A DNA stretch of 64,000 bases from Dehalococcoidia bacterium (GTDB taxonomy: Bacteria; Chloroflexota; Dehalococcoidia; DSTF01; JALHUB01): NCBI GenBank assembly GCA_030018455.1, contig JASEFU010000009.1, positions 22,873-86,872 of the forward strand, read 5' to 3'. The translations under genes were made by a program, and so were the position numbers. Position 1 is the stretch's first letter. Every line of letters starts with the position of its first letter. Of this stretch, positions 9,376 through 16,799 are shown in pieces. Under the pieces are notes generated by a model. The model made no database searches, was not told the origin of the DNA, and worked only from the letters and a program-made list of their open reading frames with translations.

Positions 9376-10076
9376 TAAGTCCCTTCCTGCTGCTGGACGG
9401 AAGTCAAGACCAAATTCACGATGAATATGAGGACGAGCAGGATGAGCGACAGCGCGATGGCGGGGGCGAAGTTACCGCGGCTGACCTCGAGGACGACGGC
9501 GGTGGTGAGGACGCGCGTCTCGCCCGCCAGGTTGCCGCCCACCATTATTGAAGCCCCGATCTCGGAGATGGCGCCGCCGAAGCCGGCCATGACGGCCGCC
9601 AGGAGCGGGAGCTTCGTCTCCCAGAGGATGATCCAGAGCATCTGCAGCCGTGAGGCGCCGAGCGCGTAGACCTGGGTGCGCAGCCGCGGATCGAGGTGGC
9701 GCAACGCCGCCGTCGTGAAGCCGGTGACGATGGGCGTGGCTATGATCGTCTGTGCGACCACCATCGCTGCGGGAGTGTAGATAAGGCGCATCTGCCCGAA
9801 GGGGCCGCTACGCCAGAGCAGGATCGCCACCAGCAGCCCGACGACCACCGGCGGCAGCCCCATGCCCGTATTCACAAGCGTCACGAGGAAACCGCGGCCA
9901 CGGAAGTCGTTGAAGGCGAGGGCGGCTCCAATCGCCACTCCAAAGACTAGACTCAGGGCGACGGCGCTCCCCGATATCAGCAACGAGCGCAACGTGATCT
10001 GCCACAGGTCGTAGTCGCCGCTGCGCAGTATGTCGAGCGACTCGCGGAGTCCGTCCCAAATCAGGTCCACGGCCAC
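9375..10076 (-). CDS. tupB: Tungstate ABC transporter permease
   Basis: A 233-residue integral membrane permease of the BPD_transp_1 family with about five or six hydrophobic segments, among them LRSLLISGSAVALSLVFGVA, TGMGLPPVVVGLLVAILLW and LSLILLVLIFIVNLVLT. The cytoplasmic coupling loop lies near TQVYALGASRLQMLWIIL, the EAA-like motif contacting the ATPase. The length and the binding-protein, permease, ATPase order match TupABC. The end overlaps tupC by one base. Confidence 0.87.
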   Translation of the reverse strand: MAVDLIWDGLRESLDILRSGDYDLWQITLRSLLISGSAVALSLVFGVAIGAALAFNDFRGRGFLVTLVNTGMGLPPVVVGLLVAILLWRSGPFGQMRLIYTPAAMVVAQTIIATPIVTGFTTAALRHLDPRLRTQVYALGASRLQMLWIILWETKLPLLAAVMAGFGGAISEIGASIMVGGNLAGETRVLTTAVVLEVSRGNFAPAIALSLILLVLIFIVNLVLTSVQQQEGT

Positions 10077-10090
10077 CTCCCTGGGAAAGT

Positions 10091-11011
10091 CTATCCGAAA
10101 GGCGTGCTCAACCCCAGGTCCTCGTACGTCTTGTCGGCATCCGGTATGAAGAGCGGCTCGCCGGAAACCTCATCGACGAAGTCGGCGATTATCTGCTGTG
10201 CCTTGTCCGAAACGACGAAGTCGGCGAAGGCCTCCCCACCGGGGCCGTTGACGAGATCAAACTTGTCGGGGTTGACCTGAATGACGGAGTATACGTTCAA
10301 GAGAGCCGGATCGCCCTCCAACAAGATGACGAGCGAGAGGCTTCCCCTCTGGGCGAAATAGGTGGCGCGGTCGCAGAGGATGTAGGCGTCGCGCTGGTTC
10401 GCGATCTGGAGCGTCGCCCCCATTCCCTGGCCGCTCTCTTCGTACCAGGAAGCTCCGCTCGGGTCCAGGCCGGCCTTCTTCCACAGGCTTCTTTCCAGCT
10501 TGTCGGTGCCGGAATCGTCACCACGGTTGAGGAAGGTAGACCCGGCCTCGTAGATCTTCTCGAAGGCTTCGACGGTAGAGGTGGTCCCCTTGATGCCGGC
10601 AGGGTCGCTTTCGGGACCGAGAATGATGAAGTCGTTGTGCATCACGAGGCGACGGTTAATCCCGGCCCCGCTATCGACGAGCATCTTTTCGGAGGCAGGA
10701 GCGTGCACGAGGAGGACGTCGGCGTCGCCGCGCTCCCCCATCGCCAGCGCCTGCCCTGTCCCGACGGCGATGACCTTCACGTTGTACCTCGTCTCCTCTT
10801 CAAATGCCGGCACGAGAACATCCAGGAGACCGCTGTCCTGAGTGCTCGTGGTGGTGGCCACGATGATATCCTTCGCCCCTTCTCTGGCCGACGACGACGT
10901 TCCCTGCGGAGAAGACCCTGACCCATCGTCGCCGTTCTCTCCACACTCAAGAGCGGTTATGGATAAGACCAGCGCCACCAGGAGACCGAAGAGCATCCAT
11001 TTCCCGTTCAT
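10091..11011 (-). CDS. tupA: Tungstate-binding protein TupA
   Basis: A 306-residue extracytoplasmic binding protein. The N-terminus (residues 1-23) is a hydrophobic signal sequence followed by Cys, but the lipobox reads ALEC with Glu at -1, unusual for a lipoprotein, so anchoring is uncertain. A short acidic/Ser linker follows. The TTTSTQDSGLLDVLVP stretch near residue 53 is the TupA oxyanion-loop signature, and VLLVHAPASEKMLVDSG and MHNDFIILGPESDPAGI are further family blocks. TupA binds tungstate with very high affinity. It heads tupABC, 54 bases after a ModE-like gene, with a perfect palindrome between them. Confidence 0.9.
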   Translation of the reverse strand: MNGKWMLFGLLVALVLSITALECGENGDDGSGSSPQGTSSSAREGAKDIIVATTTSTQDSGLLDVLVPAFEEETRYNVKVIAVGTGQALAMGERGDADVLLVHAPASEKMLVDSGAGINRRLVMHNDFIILGPESDPAGIKGTTSTVEAFEKIYEAGSTFLNRGDDSGTDKLERSLWKKAGLDPSGASWYEESGQGMGATLQIANQRDAYILCDRATYFAQRGSLSLVILLEGDPALLNVYSVIQVNPDKFDLVNGPGGEAFADFVVSDKAQQIIADFVDEVSGEPLFIPDADKTYEDLGLSTPFG

Positions 11012-11029
11012 TCGACTTTGCCCGGCGTT

Positions 11030-11051
11030 GTTATGCTGACCCTAGCATAAC
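11030..11051 (-). promoter_or_regulatory. Palindromic operator candidate before tupA (TunR/ModE-type)
   Basis: GTTATGCT (11030-11037), six bases, AGCATAAC (11044-11051): a perfect 8-bp inverted repeat 19 bases upstream of the tupA start and downstream of the modE-like stop codon. On the minus strand a TTGATG element lies just upstream, and possible -10 elements fall in the right arm, so the dyad would overlap a promoter. Without a T-run it is not a terminator. The adjacent ModE-like repressor is the obvious candidate ligand. Confidence 0.6.
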
Positions 11052-11065
11052 GCCCATCAAAAAAA

Positions 11066-11455
11066 CTACCCCTGCCGGAACAGCTTCTCGAACTCTTGCC
11101 TGACGTCGGCCTGCGCCGCCGCTTCGAAGCGGGGGTAAAGCGCGACTATATTCTCCGCTTCGGCGGTGAGGCGGCTCCGGCCCCCGCCAGGGCCTCCCGG
11201 CTCGCTCTCGACGAGTCGCGCGCCCAGGTTCTCCTCCATCTCGCGCACCTTCCCCCAGGCGCGCCGGTACGACAGCCCCATCTTTCGCGCCGCCTCCGCA
11301 AGCGAGCCGGTCTCCGCGATAAGCTGCAACAGGCGCACACGGTAGCCGCTCAGGGCCACGCCGCCGCCCTTTTCCACCCAGATCTTGACCCTCGGCTCCA
11401 CGGCATCGTCCTCAATGGGCGTCATTCGGGGCTTTGCCGGTCCGCGCCGCCCCAT
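11066..11455 (-). CDS. ModE-like winged-helix regulator (TunR-type)
   Basis: A 129-residue protein consisting essentially of the ModE N-terminal DNA-binding domain. The helix-turn-helix is LLQLIAETGSLAEAARKMGLSYRRAWGKV, at about residues 42-70, followed by the ModE/LysR-like wing with GGRSRLT. It has no C-terminal TOBE pair for molybdate, so it resembles the one-domain TunR/ModE regulators that control tup operons in Desulfovibrio. It is first in the gene order modE-tupA-tupB-tupC. How it senses oxyanion is not visible. The basic N-terminal extension up to the ATG at 11455 may be partly mis-started. Confidence 0.82.
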   Translation of the reverse strand: MGRRGPAKPRMTPIEDDAVEPRVKIWVEKGGGVALSGYRVRLLQLIAETGSLAEAARKMGLSYRRAWGKVREMEENLGARLVESEPGGPGGGRSRLTAEAENIVALYPRFEAAAQADVRQEFEKLFRQG

Positions 11456-11487
11456 CGTACCGCCGACATGACAGGAGGCGGCTGCGT

Positions 11488-12114
11488 CTACCGGCCGACA
11501 GCGGTCCGGATCTCGAAGTGCTCTCGCGACGCGCCCATGGGTTCGGCGTGAGGAAGAAGGGGGCTTTCGGCCAGCCCTATGATTTGCAGACGCGAGAGGT
11601 CGATATACCGCGGCAGCAGCCTTTGCAGTGCCATCCCGACTGAGGGGGCGATGACGTTCGCCGTCACCACGGCGAGCACGACGTACAGCGGACTCATGCG
11701 ATCGATGGCGAGCAGGACGCCGAGAAACGCGACGGCGCCCAGCAGGCCGGCCGCAACGATCGCCTCGACGGAGCGCAGGTGCACCGCAAGGCGCCGCTCG
11801 CCCGCCCGCAGACGTCGCAACCCTTCCTGTGCCGCGGCGAGGACGACGTCCGGCGGCGCGACGCCGTCCAGAGTGAAGCCGCTCTCAAGCGCCAGTCCGT
11901 TGAGACCGCTCGGCCCGAACCGCTCCTCGATCACGTTCATCGTCGCGTGCTTTAGCGCCTCGTTGCTGCGCACCGCCTGGTTCATGAACAAGGCCGCCAG
12001 CGAACGCGGCACGAGCAGCAGGCTGGAGAGCGCCCGCATCGTGAAGCCGAAAACGAGCAGCATGAGCAGTAGCACAAGAGTGACCAGCAGCAGGCCGAAG
12101 AAAAGCAATATCAT
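11488..12114 (-). CDS. Membrane protein, DUF6391-like
   Basis: A 208-residue protein with a long N-terminal hydrophobic segment (residues 2-25), a central soluble stretch containing RSNEALKHATMNVIEERFG, and two hydrophobic segments near residues 128-165. The HAT block and following Gly-rich stretch resemble DUF6391, a small family of unknown function seen in Cyanobacteria and Chloroflexi; this is recognised by eye only. It lies 32 bases upstream of the modE-like start on the same strand and might share a promoter, though a functional link to tungstate is unsupported. Confidence 0.6.
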   Translation of the reverse strand: MILLFFGLLLVTLVLLLMLLVFGFTMRALSSLLLVPRSLAALFMNQAVRSNEALKHATMNVIEERFGPSGLNGLALESGFTLDGVAPPDVVLAAAQEGLRRLRAGERRLAVHLRSVEAIVAAGLLGAVAFLGVLLAIDRMSPLYVVLAVVTANVIAPSVGMALQRLLPRYIDLSRLQIIGLAESPLLPHAEPMGASREHFEIRTAVGR

Positions 12115-12251
12115 TGTTCACGACCCACGACAGAAGAGTATAGCGCTTCAATTCGATTCTCGCCAGCGCCCCGCCTTCTTGAAATCGGTGATGCCCATGA
12201 TCGTTTCGGCCCATCGCCTGAACCGCGCGGCACCCTTAAGATAGGAAGCGG

Positions 12252-13427
12252 ATGCCCATGCAGTTTGACGACACCGACTTCGAACCGTCGACCGAGAGCG
12301 AGCCGCTCAAGGAGGCCATCCGCCTGCGGATCGAGGCGGAGGGCAGGATAACGTTCGAGCAGTTCATGGCGATGGCCCTCTATCACCCCCTGTACGGCTA
12401 CTACAACTCGCCCGGGGAGAAGATGGGCCGCCAGGGCGATTACCTGACAAGCCCCGAAGTCCACCCCATCTTCGGTCAGTTGGTCGCCCGGCAACTCCGC
12501 GAGATGTGGGAGCTGATGGGCCGGCCCGCCGTGTTCGACGTGCTGGAGCAGGGAGCGGGCAACGGCCTTCTCTGCCGCGATGTCCTCCGCTGGGCGCAAA
12601 GACAGGCGCCGGACTTCCTCGAGGCGCTGCGCTACCGGCTGCGGGATACAAGCGAGGAGCTGGTGGGGCGGCAACGGCGCGCGATCGAGCCGCAGGGCGC
12701 GGCTGCGGCCGCGCACGCCTACTGGGAAGACGCGTCGGCGCCGCTGGAAGCCGTCGAGGGCTGCGCGCTCAGCAACGAGCTTGTCGACAGCTTTCCCGTG
12801 CATCGCGTGCTGATGGAAAACGGCGAGCTGCGCGAGATATATGTCACGTGGAAGGACGGCCGCTTCCAGGAGGAGATCGGCGACCCTTCCTCGCCGGCGC
12901 TCGCGGCCCACTTCGAGGCGCTGGGGGTCTGGCCGGGCGAGGGCTGCCGCGCCGAGGTCAACCTGGCGGCGGTCGATTGGACGAGGCAGGTCGCGCAGGC
13001 GCTCCAGCGCGGCTTCGTCATGACCTTCGATTACGGCTACGAGGCGGCCGACCTCTACGCGCCCTGGCGCCGCGACGGGACCCTCCTCTGCTTCTACCGC
13101 CACAGCGCCGGCGGCGACCCCTACGCGCGCATCGGGCGGCAGGACATGACCTCGCACGTCGATTTCACCACCCTGGTCCGGACCGGCGAAGCGCACGGCC
13201 TCAACCTCCTCGGCATAACGACGCAGGAGAGGTTCCTCACCGCGCTGGGGATAGGCGGCGCCCTTGCTCCGCCGCAAGGCACGGAGACCCGCCTCGAGGA
13301 GTACTACGCGCGTCGTCGGGCAGTCACCGAGCTCACCGATCCGGCGGGCCTGGGCCGCATAAAGGTGATGCTGCAGGAGAAAGGCGTCGGCGCCGTCCAC
13401 CTGCGGGGCCTCCAGCTCTCGGCGTAG
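12252..13427 (+). CDS. MidA/NDUFAF7-like SAM-dependent methyltransferase
   Basis: A 391-residue protein of the COG1565 (MidA, NDUFAF7) family. The opening contains TFEQFMAMALYHPLYGYYN, the family entry motif, followed by GDYLTSPEVHPIFGQLVARQL. The SAM-binding region is FDVLEQGAGNGLLCRDVL, with Glu/Gly at the usual positions, and SNELVDSFPVHRV is the conserved acceptor-site block. In mitochondria NDUFAF7 dimethylates an Arg of complex I subunit NDUFS2; the bacterial substrate is unknown. An AGGAAG element precedes ATG 12252. The opposite strand stays open for over 400 codons here, but only as a GC-driven shadow. Confidence 0.85.
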   Translation: MPMQFDDTDFEPSTESEPLKEAIRLRIEAEGRITFEQFMAMALYHPLYGYYNSPGEKMGRQGDYLTSPEVHPIFGQLVARQLREMWELMGRPAVFDVLEQGAGNGLLCRDVLRWAQRQAPDFLEALRYRLRDTSEELVGRQRRAIEPQGAAAAAHAYWEDASAPLEAVEGCALSNELVDSFPVHRVLMENGELREIYVTWKDGRFQEEIGDPSSPALAAHFEALGVWPGEGCRAEVNLAAVDWTRQVAQALQRGFVMTFDYGYEAADLYAPWRRDGTLLCFYRHSAGGDPYARIGRQDMTSHVDFTTLVRTGEAHGLNLLGITTQERFLTALGIGGALAPPQGTETRLEEYYARRRAVTELTDPAGLGRIKVMLQEKGVGAVHLRGLQLSA

Positions 13428-13442
13428 TGGGCGTTGGCCCCG

Positions 13443-13535
13443 TCACGCGCCATCCGCCAGCTCCCTCGACCACCACTGCCACACGAGATACAGCGCCGCC
13501 GCAACCACCCACACCGCGACAATCAGGCTACCCAT
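13443..13535 (-). CDS. Small single-pass membrane peptide (30 aa)
   Basis: A 30-codon frame too short for ordinary gene calling. The peptide has a hydrophobic core from about residue 4 to 19 (LIVAVWVVAAALYLVW), an aromatic belt WQWW, and a charged tail SRELADGA, so one transmembrane helix is likely. Support for expression is strong: GGAGGG lies about 5 bases before the ATG at 13535, and a TTGACA-17-TATACT promoter lies 40-68 bases upstream, covered by two operator-like dyads. It is antisense to nothing and sits between two plus-strand genes. Size and topology resemble SOS-induced membrane peptides such as TisB or SidA, but no sequence homology was recognised and function is unknown. Confidence 0.6.
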   Translation of the reverse strand: MGSLIVAVWVVAAALYLVWQWWSRELADGA

Positions 13536-13547
13536 GGTTCCCTCCGC

Positions 13548-13593
13548 AGTACATCTGTTCGTCTTCTGGCGGCAAGTATAGAACACATGTACT
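13548..13593 (-). promoter_or_regulatory. Paired operator-like dyads, inverted copies
   Basis: Two 13-base elements face each other: AGTACATCTGTTC (13548-13560) and GAACACATGTACT (13581-13593), identical at 12 of 13 bases when one is reversed. Their centres are 33 bases apart, about three helical turns. Each fits GAAC-N4-GTTC (Gram-positive LexA box) with one mismatch and also TACA-NN-TGTA (CopY/BlaI operators) with one mismatch. One dyad fills the spacer between the -35 and -10 boxes, the other lies just after the expected transcription start. Confidence 0.55.
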
Positions 13594-13603
13594 GCCCTGT
13601 CAA
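13575..13603 (-). promoter_or_regulatory. Near-consensus sigma-70-type promoter for the membrane peptide gene
   Basis: On the minus strand TTGACA (13598-13603) and TATACT (13575-13580) are separated by exactly 17 bases. This is the closest match to consensus seen in the window. Transcription would begin near 13567, about 32 bases before the peptide's ATG. Confidence 0.75.
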
Positions 13604-13618
13604 GCGTTTGTTGATGTC

Positions 13619-13647
13619 TTGATCCACATTCAGAGTCGTGCTAGAAA
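13619..13647 (+). promoter_or_regulatory. Promoter candidate for the DUF35/thiolase pair
   Basis: TTGATC (13619-13624), 17 bases, TAGAAA (13642-13647). It is divergent from the minus-strand promoter, whose -35 box lies 16 bases away, and about 70 bases upstream of the DUF35 gene start. Confidence 0.45.
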
Positions 13648-13717
13648 TCGGTCTACCGGCGCGCACAGCTCCGGACGGAGACAGCGGCAGAGGTCCGACC
13701 AACGAAAGGAGGTCCCG

Positions 13718-14167
13718 TTGACACAGGCAAGCGAGACTGAAACCAAGGAGAAACAACAGAAACCCATCGTCAATTACTTGAAACTTCCCGACTCCCCGGA
13801 CGAGAAGCCTTACCTGTGGGGCAGCCGCTGCAAGGCCTGCGGGGCCGCATATCTGGGGCCGCGGCTGGCCTGCGCCAGGTGCTTCGCGGTCGGCGACTTC
13901 GACGAGATCAGGTTCGGAGACGAGGGCACCCTCAAGACCTTCACGATCGTCCACCAGTCCGCGCCCGGGATCGAGGTCCCTTTCATCGCTGCCATCGTCG
14001 ACCTGCCGGAGGGCACGGCCGTACGCTGCAACCTCGGCGGCATTGAGCCCGACCCCGAGAAGCTGGTGCCGCTCCTGGGCAAGAAGGTGGAAATGTACAC
14101 CGAAAAGGTCCGCGAGGACCGCGAGGGCAACGACGTAATCGCTTTCAAGTACCGGCCCGCGAACTAA
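13718..14167 (+). CDS. DUF35 zinc-ribbon/OB-fold protein, thiolase partner
   Basis: A 149-residue Zn-ribbon OB-fold protein (DUF35 family). The rubredoxin-like zinc ribbon has Cys38, Cys41, Cys52 and Cys55, and the OB-fold half contains FTIVHQSAPGIEVPFIAAIVDLPEG. I place the start at TTG 13718 because a perfect AAAGGAGGT ends 6 bases before it; longer forms extend into another gene. Members of the family are obligate companions of thiolase-like proteins, bridging acyl-CoA transfer, and the next gene 39 bases downstream is such a thiolase. The native acyl substrate is unknown. Confidence 0.85.
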   Translation: MTQASETETKEKQQKPIVNYLKLPDSPDEKPYLWGSRCKACGAAYLGPRLACARCFAVGDFDEIRFGDEGTLKTFTIVHQSAPGIEVPFIAAIVDLPEGTAVRCNLGGIEPDPEKLVPLLGKKVEMYTEKVREDREGNDVIAFKYRPAN

Positions 14168-14206
14168 CGGTCGAGAGGCTACCCCGACCGCTGAGAAGGA
14201 GGAAAC

Positions 14207-15367
14207 ATGCCTGTCAAACCAGCGAGAGACGCTTACATAATCGGCGTCGGCATGGTGAAGTACGGCCGCTACCCCGACAAGTCGGTCGTTGACCTCGCGA
14301 CGGAAGCGGTGATCGCCGCCCTCAAGGACGCCAACCTGACGATGAAAGATATCCAGATGGTGGGCAGCGGCAACCTGTCCGCCCCCATCGGCCAGGCGAT
14401 AATGCGCAGCGTCGGCCAGACCGGCGTGCCCGTGGTCAACGTATCGAACGCCTGCGCCACCGGCTCCACTGCCTGCCGCGAGGCCTACTTCTCGGTGGCC
14501 TCCGGCGCCTTCGATATCGCCATGGGCATCGGCTCGGAGCAAATGGGGAAGGCCGGCCTCCTCGGCGCCGGCCGGATTGGCGCCATGGGAGACCTGGCGT
14601 ACATCCCCGAAGGCGTCATGGGCTCGCAGCTCATGCCGCCCGTGTTCTCGCAATGGGGCGTCGACCACATGCGCAAGTACGGGACAACCTTCGAGGACTT
14701 CGCCCGCGTAGCCTACAAGAACCATAAGAACTCCGTCCACAACCCGTACGCCCAGTACCAGCAGGAGTTCTCCATGGAGGAGATCATGAACGCCCGCATG
14801 ATCTCCTGGCCCAACACACTGTACATGTGCTGTCCCACCGGCGACGGCGCCGGCGCCGTCATCTACGCCAGCGCCGACAAGGTGCGACAGCTGGGCCTGA
14901 GCTCGAAGGCCGTGAAGGTGGCGGCCTGCGTCCTCACCAGCGACCCCTGGAGCGAATCGGGGAACGCGATACTCGACATCAACCTCTGCACTCGGCTGGC
15001 GGTGAAAGAGGCTTACGAGATCGCAGGGATAGGCCCCGAGGACCTCGACGCGGTGGAACTGCACGACTGCTTCGCGACCGCCGAGCTGCTTCACTACGAG
15101 AACATGGGGCTGGCGCCGGAAGGCGAAGGCGCCCGCTACCTGAAGGAAGGCAAGTTCGACATCGGCGGGAAGACCGCGGTGAACGCCAGCGGCGGCCTCC
15201 TCTCGCGCGGCCACCCCCTGGGCGCGACCGGCGCCTGCGGCATCAGCGAGATCGTATGGCAGCTCAGAGGCGAAGCCGGCGGCCGCCAGCAGCCGAACGC
15301 GAAGGTGGGGCTGGCGCACGTCATCGGGCTCACCTCCGCCTGCACCGTCAACATCATGGTCAAATAG
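14207..15367 (+). CDS. Thiolase-family acyl-CoA acetyltransferase (SCP-x-like)
   Basis: A 386-residue thiolase of the SCP-x/lipid-transfer group. The nucleophile is Cys83 in VSNACATGSTACREA; the second active-site block is RGHPLGATGACGI near residue 331, with its His. Such thiolases act with DUF35 proteins, as encoded just upstream: in archaea with HMG-CoA synthase, in bacteria in beta-oxidation-like or steroid side-chain steps. Here no HMG-CoA synthase is adjacent, so the reaction is open. GGAGGAAAC precedes ATG 14207. A strong hairpin follows the stop. Confidence 0.85.
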   Translation: MPVKPARDAYIIGVGMVKYGRYPDKSVVDLATEAVIAALKDANLTMKDIQMVGSGNLSAPIGQAIMRSVGQTGVPVVNVSNACATGSTACREAYFSVASGAFDIAMGIGSEQMGKAGLLGAGRIGAMGDLAYIPEGVMGSQLMPPVFSQWGVDHMRKYGTTFEDFARVAYKNHKNSVHNPYAQYQQEFSMEEIMNARMISWPNTLYMCCPTGDGAGAVIYASADKVRQLGLSSKAVKVAACVLTSDPWSESGNAILDINLCTRLAVKEAYEIAGIGPEDLDAVELHDCFATAELLHYENMGLAPEGEGARYLKEGKFDIGGKTAVNASGGLLSRGHPLGATGACGISEIVWQLRGEAGGRQQPNAKVGLAHVIGLTSACTVNIMVK

Positions 15368-15384
15368 ACAAGCGCGATCCACTG

Positions 15385-15414
15385 AGAGGGCCGGCCACAG
15401 CAGACCGGCCCTCT
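15385..15414 (+). terminator. Hairpin terminator candidate after the thiolase gene
   Basis: AGAGGGCCGG (15385-15394) and CCGGCCCTCT (15405-15414) form a perfect 10-bp stem with a 10-base loop. The 3' side has only TCGTGA, so the T-run is weak. Confidence 0.55.
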
Positions 15415-15478
15415 TCGTGATACCCGCCCGTAATCGGGGCCGCCGCCTTCCGCGTGTATAATGGACTGAGGACGCGCC

Positions 15479-16231
15479 GTGAGAGACATGAGCGAAGCGG
15501 AGACGCTCTTCGAGCTAACCTTTCTTGGTTCCGGCAACGCCTTCGCCGGCGACCGCTACTGGAGCTCGTTCGCGCTCAACCGTCGGTTCCTCTTCGACGC
15601 CCCGCCGACGTTGCTCGCGCATCTCAACAGGCTCGACATCCCGACCCTCGGCATCGACGCCGTCTTTCTGAGCCATTTTCACGCCGACCACTTCTTCGGT
15701 CTGCCCTTCCTCTTCCTCGACTACGAGTACATCAACCATCGCACCAAGGACCTGCTCATCGTGGGGCCGCCCGGCGTGGAGGAAAAGGTAGAGCGCCTTA
15801 CCGAGCTGGGGTTCCCCGGGCTCGTGCGCAAGAACCAGCGCTATCGCCGGCGGTACCTGGAAGTGGCGGAGGGAAACGAGTATCCCGTGCTCGAACTGAT
15901 AGCACGACCGGTGCGCATGCAGCACACGGAGTCGCTGGATTGCTTCGGCTTCAAAGTGAGGCTGGACGGCAGAGTCTTGGCCTACGCCGGCGACGCCGAG
16001 ATGTCGCCCGCCGTGCTGGAACTCGCGAAGGGAGCCGACGTCCTCGTCGTCGAGTGCTCCTGCTGGGAGGGGGACTGCGGCCCCCACATAAGCCTTGACG
16101 ACATCCGGCGGCTTCGCGCGCAGATTCCGCCCCAGACCACGTTCGTCCTCACCCACCTCGAACCGGGCCGCCCGCAGCTCGACATGCCGGGAGTACTTCT
16201 GGCGGACGACTTCGCCACCTTTCGCCTGTGA
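15479..16231 (+). CDS. Metallo-beta-lactamase-fold hydrolase
   Basis: A 250-residue MBL-fold protein. The dinuclear-metal motif HFHADH is at residues 66-71, with a further His in GPHISLDD and the late FVLTHLEPG block. The opening FLGSGNAFAG resembles RNase Z and the phosphodiesterase-like branch rather than beta-lactamases, but no tRNA-binding exosite arm is visible. The start is GTG 15479, or ATG 15488. It stands alone between the thiolase and the NuoI-like gene. Substrate unknown. Confidence 0.78.
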   Translation: MRDMSEAETLFELTFLGSGNAFAGDRYWSSFALNRRFLFDAPPTLLAHLNRLDIPTLGIDAVFLSHFHADHFFGLPFLFLDYEYINHRTKDLLIVGPPGVEEKVERLTELGFPGLVRKNQRYRRRYLEVAEGNEYPVLELIARPVRMQHTESLDCFGFKVRLDGRVLAYAGDAEMSPAVLELAKGADVLVVECSCWEGDCGPHISLDDIRRLRAQIPPQTTFVLTHLEPGRPQLDMPGVLLADDFATFRL

Positions 16232-16321
16232 CTGCTTTCACGATCACCGAGAATAGGGTCTTCCCCCTAAAGGACGCTCCGGTTATTCTTTAGCTGCAGT
16301 CCAGCAATCGAGGGAGGACGG

Positions 16322-16798
16322 ATGTACGGCCTCGGCCTTGCGAAGGGGATGCTTGTCACCCTCAAGAACGCTTTCCGCAAGCCTTTCACCGTCCAGTTCC
16401 CCGAAGAAGTCCGCCACATCCCTCCCCGCGCCAGGACAAGCCTGCTGTGGTTCGAGGAGCGCTGCACCGGCTGTAGCACCTGCGCCCAGGCCTGCCCGGA
16501 CGGCTGCATCCTCGTCGCTACCTCACCCGCGCCCGACGGCAGCCGGCGCGTCGACCGCTATGAGATCGACTTCCGTCTCTGCATGTACTGCGGCCTCTGC
16601 ACCGAGGCCTGCCCCTACCTGGCCATCCAGCCCGGTGGGACTTACCGCGACGCCGTCTACATCTTCCAGGACATGTACAAGGACAAACACGCGCTTACCG
16701 AGCTGGCTCGGCAGTACCTGCGCGAGCACGACTACACCTACCCCCACGGCGGCAAGGCGCCCCAGGCCGTCGTCGAGGCGATAGAACGGGGTGCCTGA
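16322..16798 (+). CDS. NuoI-like 2x[4Fe-4S] ferredoxin subunit
   Basis: A 158-residue protein with two ferredoxin motifs, CTGCSTCAQACPDGC and CMYCGLCTEACPY, spaced like the 23-kDa subunit of complex I (NuoI). The N-terminal KNAFRKPFTVQFPEEVRHIPP is the usual NuoI membrane-edge helix. GGGAGGACGG precedes ATG 16322. It is followed within two bases by a NuoG-like protein, and no other Nuo subunits are near. The pair might serve an electron bridge between ferredoxin and a separate complex I. Confidence 0.83.
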   Translation: MYGLGLAKGMLVTLKNAFRKPFTVQFPEEVRHIPPRARTSLLWFEERCTGCSTCAQACPDGCILVATSPAPDGSRRVDRYEIDFRLCMYCGLCTEACPYLAIQPGGTYRDAVYIFQDMYKDKHALTELARQYLREHDYTYPHGGKAPQAVVEAIERGA

Positions 16799-16799
16799 C

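Noticed and set aside
10940..11011. Classical lipoprotein signal in TupA
   Set aside because: The sequence before Cys is ALEC, with Glu at -1; it is not a standard lipobox, so no firm lipoprotein claim is made.
12111..13400. Long minus-strand frame (about 430 codons) opposite the MidA-like methyltransferase gene
   Set aside because: Antisense to a conserved protein, made of Arg/Ala/Gly/Leu-rich low-complexity sequence, typical of GC-rich shadow frames.
13304..13522. Minus-strand 72-codon frame overlapping the end of the MidA-like gene
   Set aside because: A different frame from the well-supported membrane peptide gene; Trp/Arg-rich, without a ribosome site.
13523..15382. Minus-strand frame of about 620 codons across the DUF35 and thiolase genes
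   Set aside because: Both plus-strand proteins are well conserved; the antisense product has no recognisable motif and is His/Asp/Val/Gly skewed.
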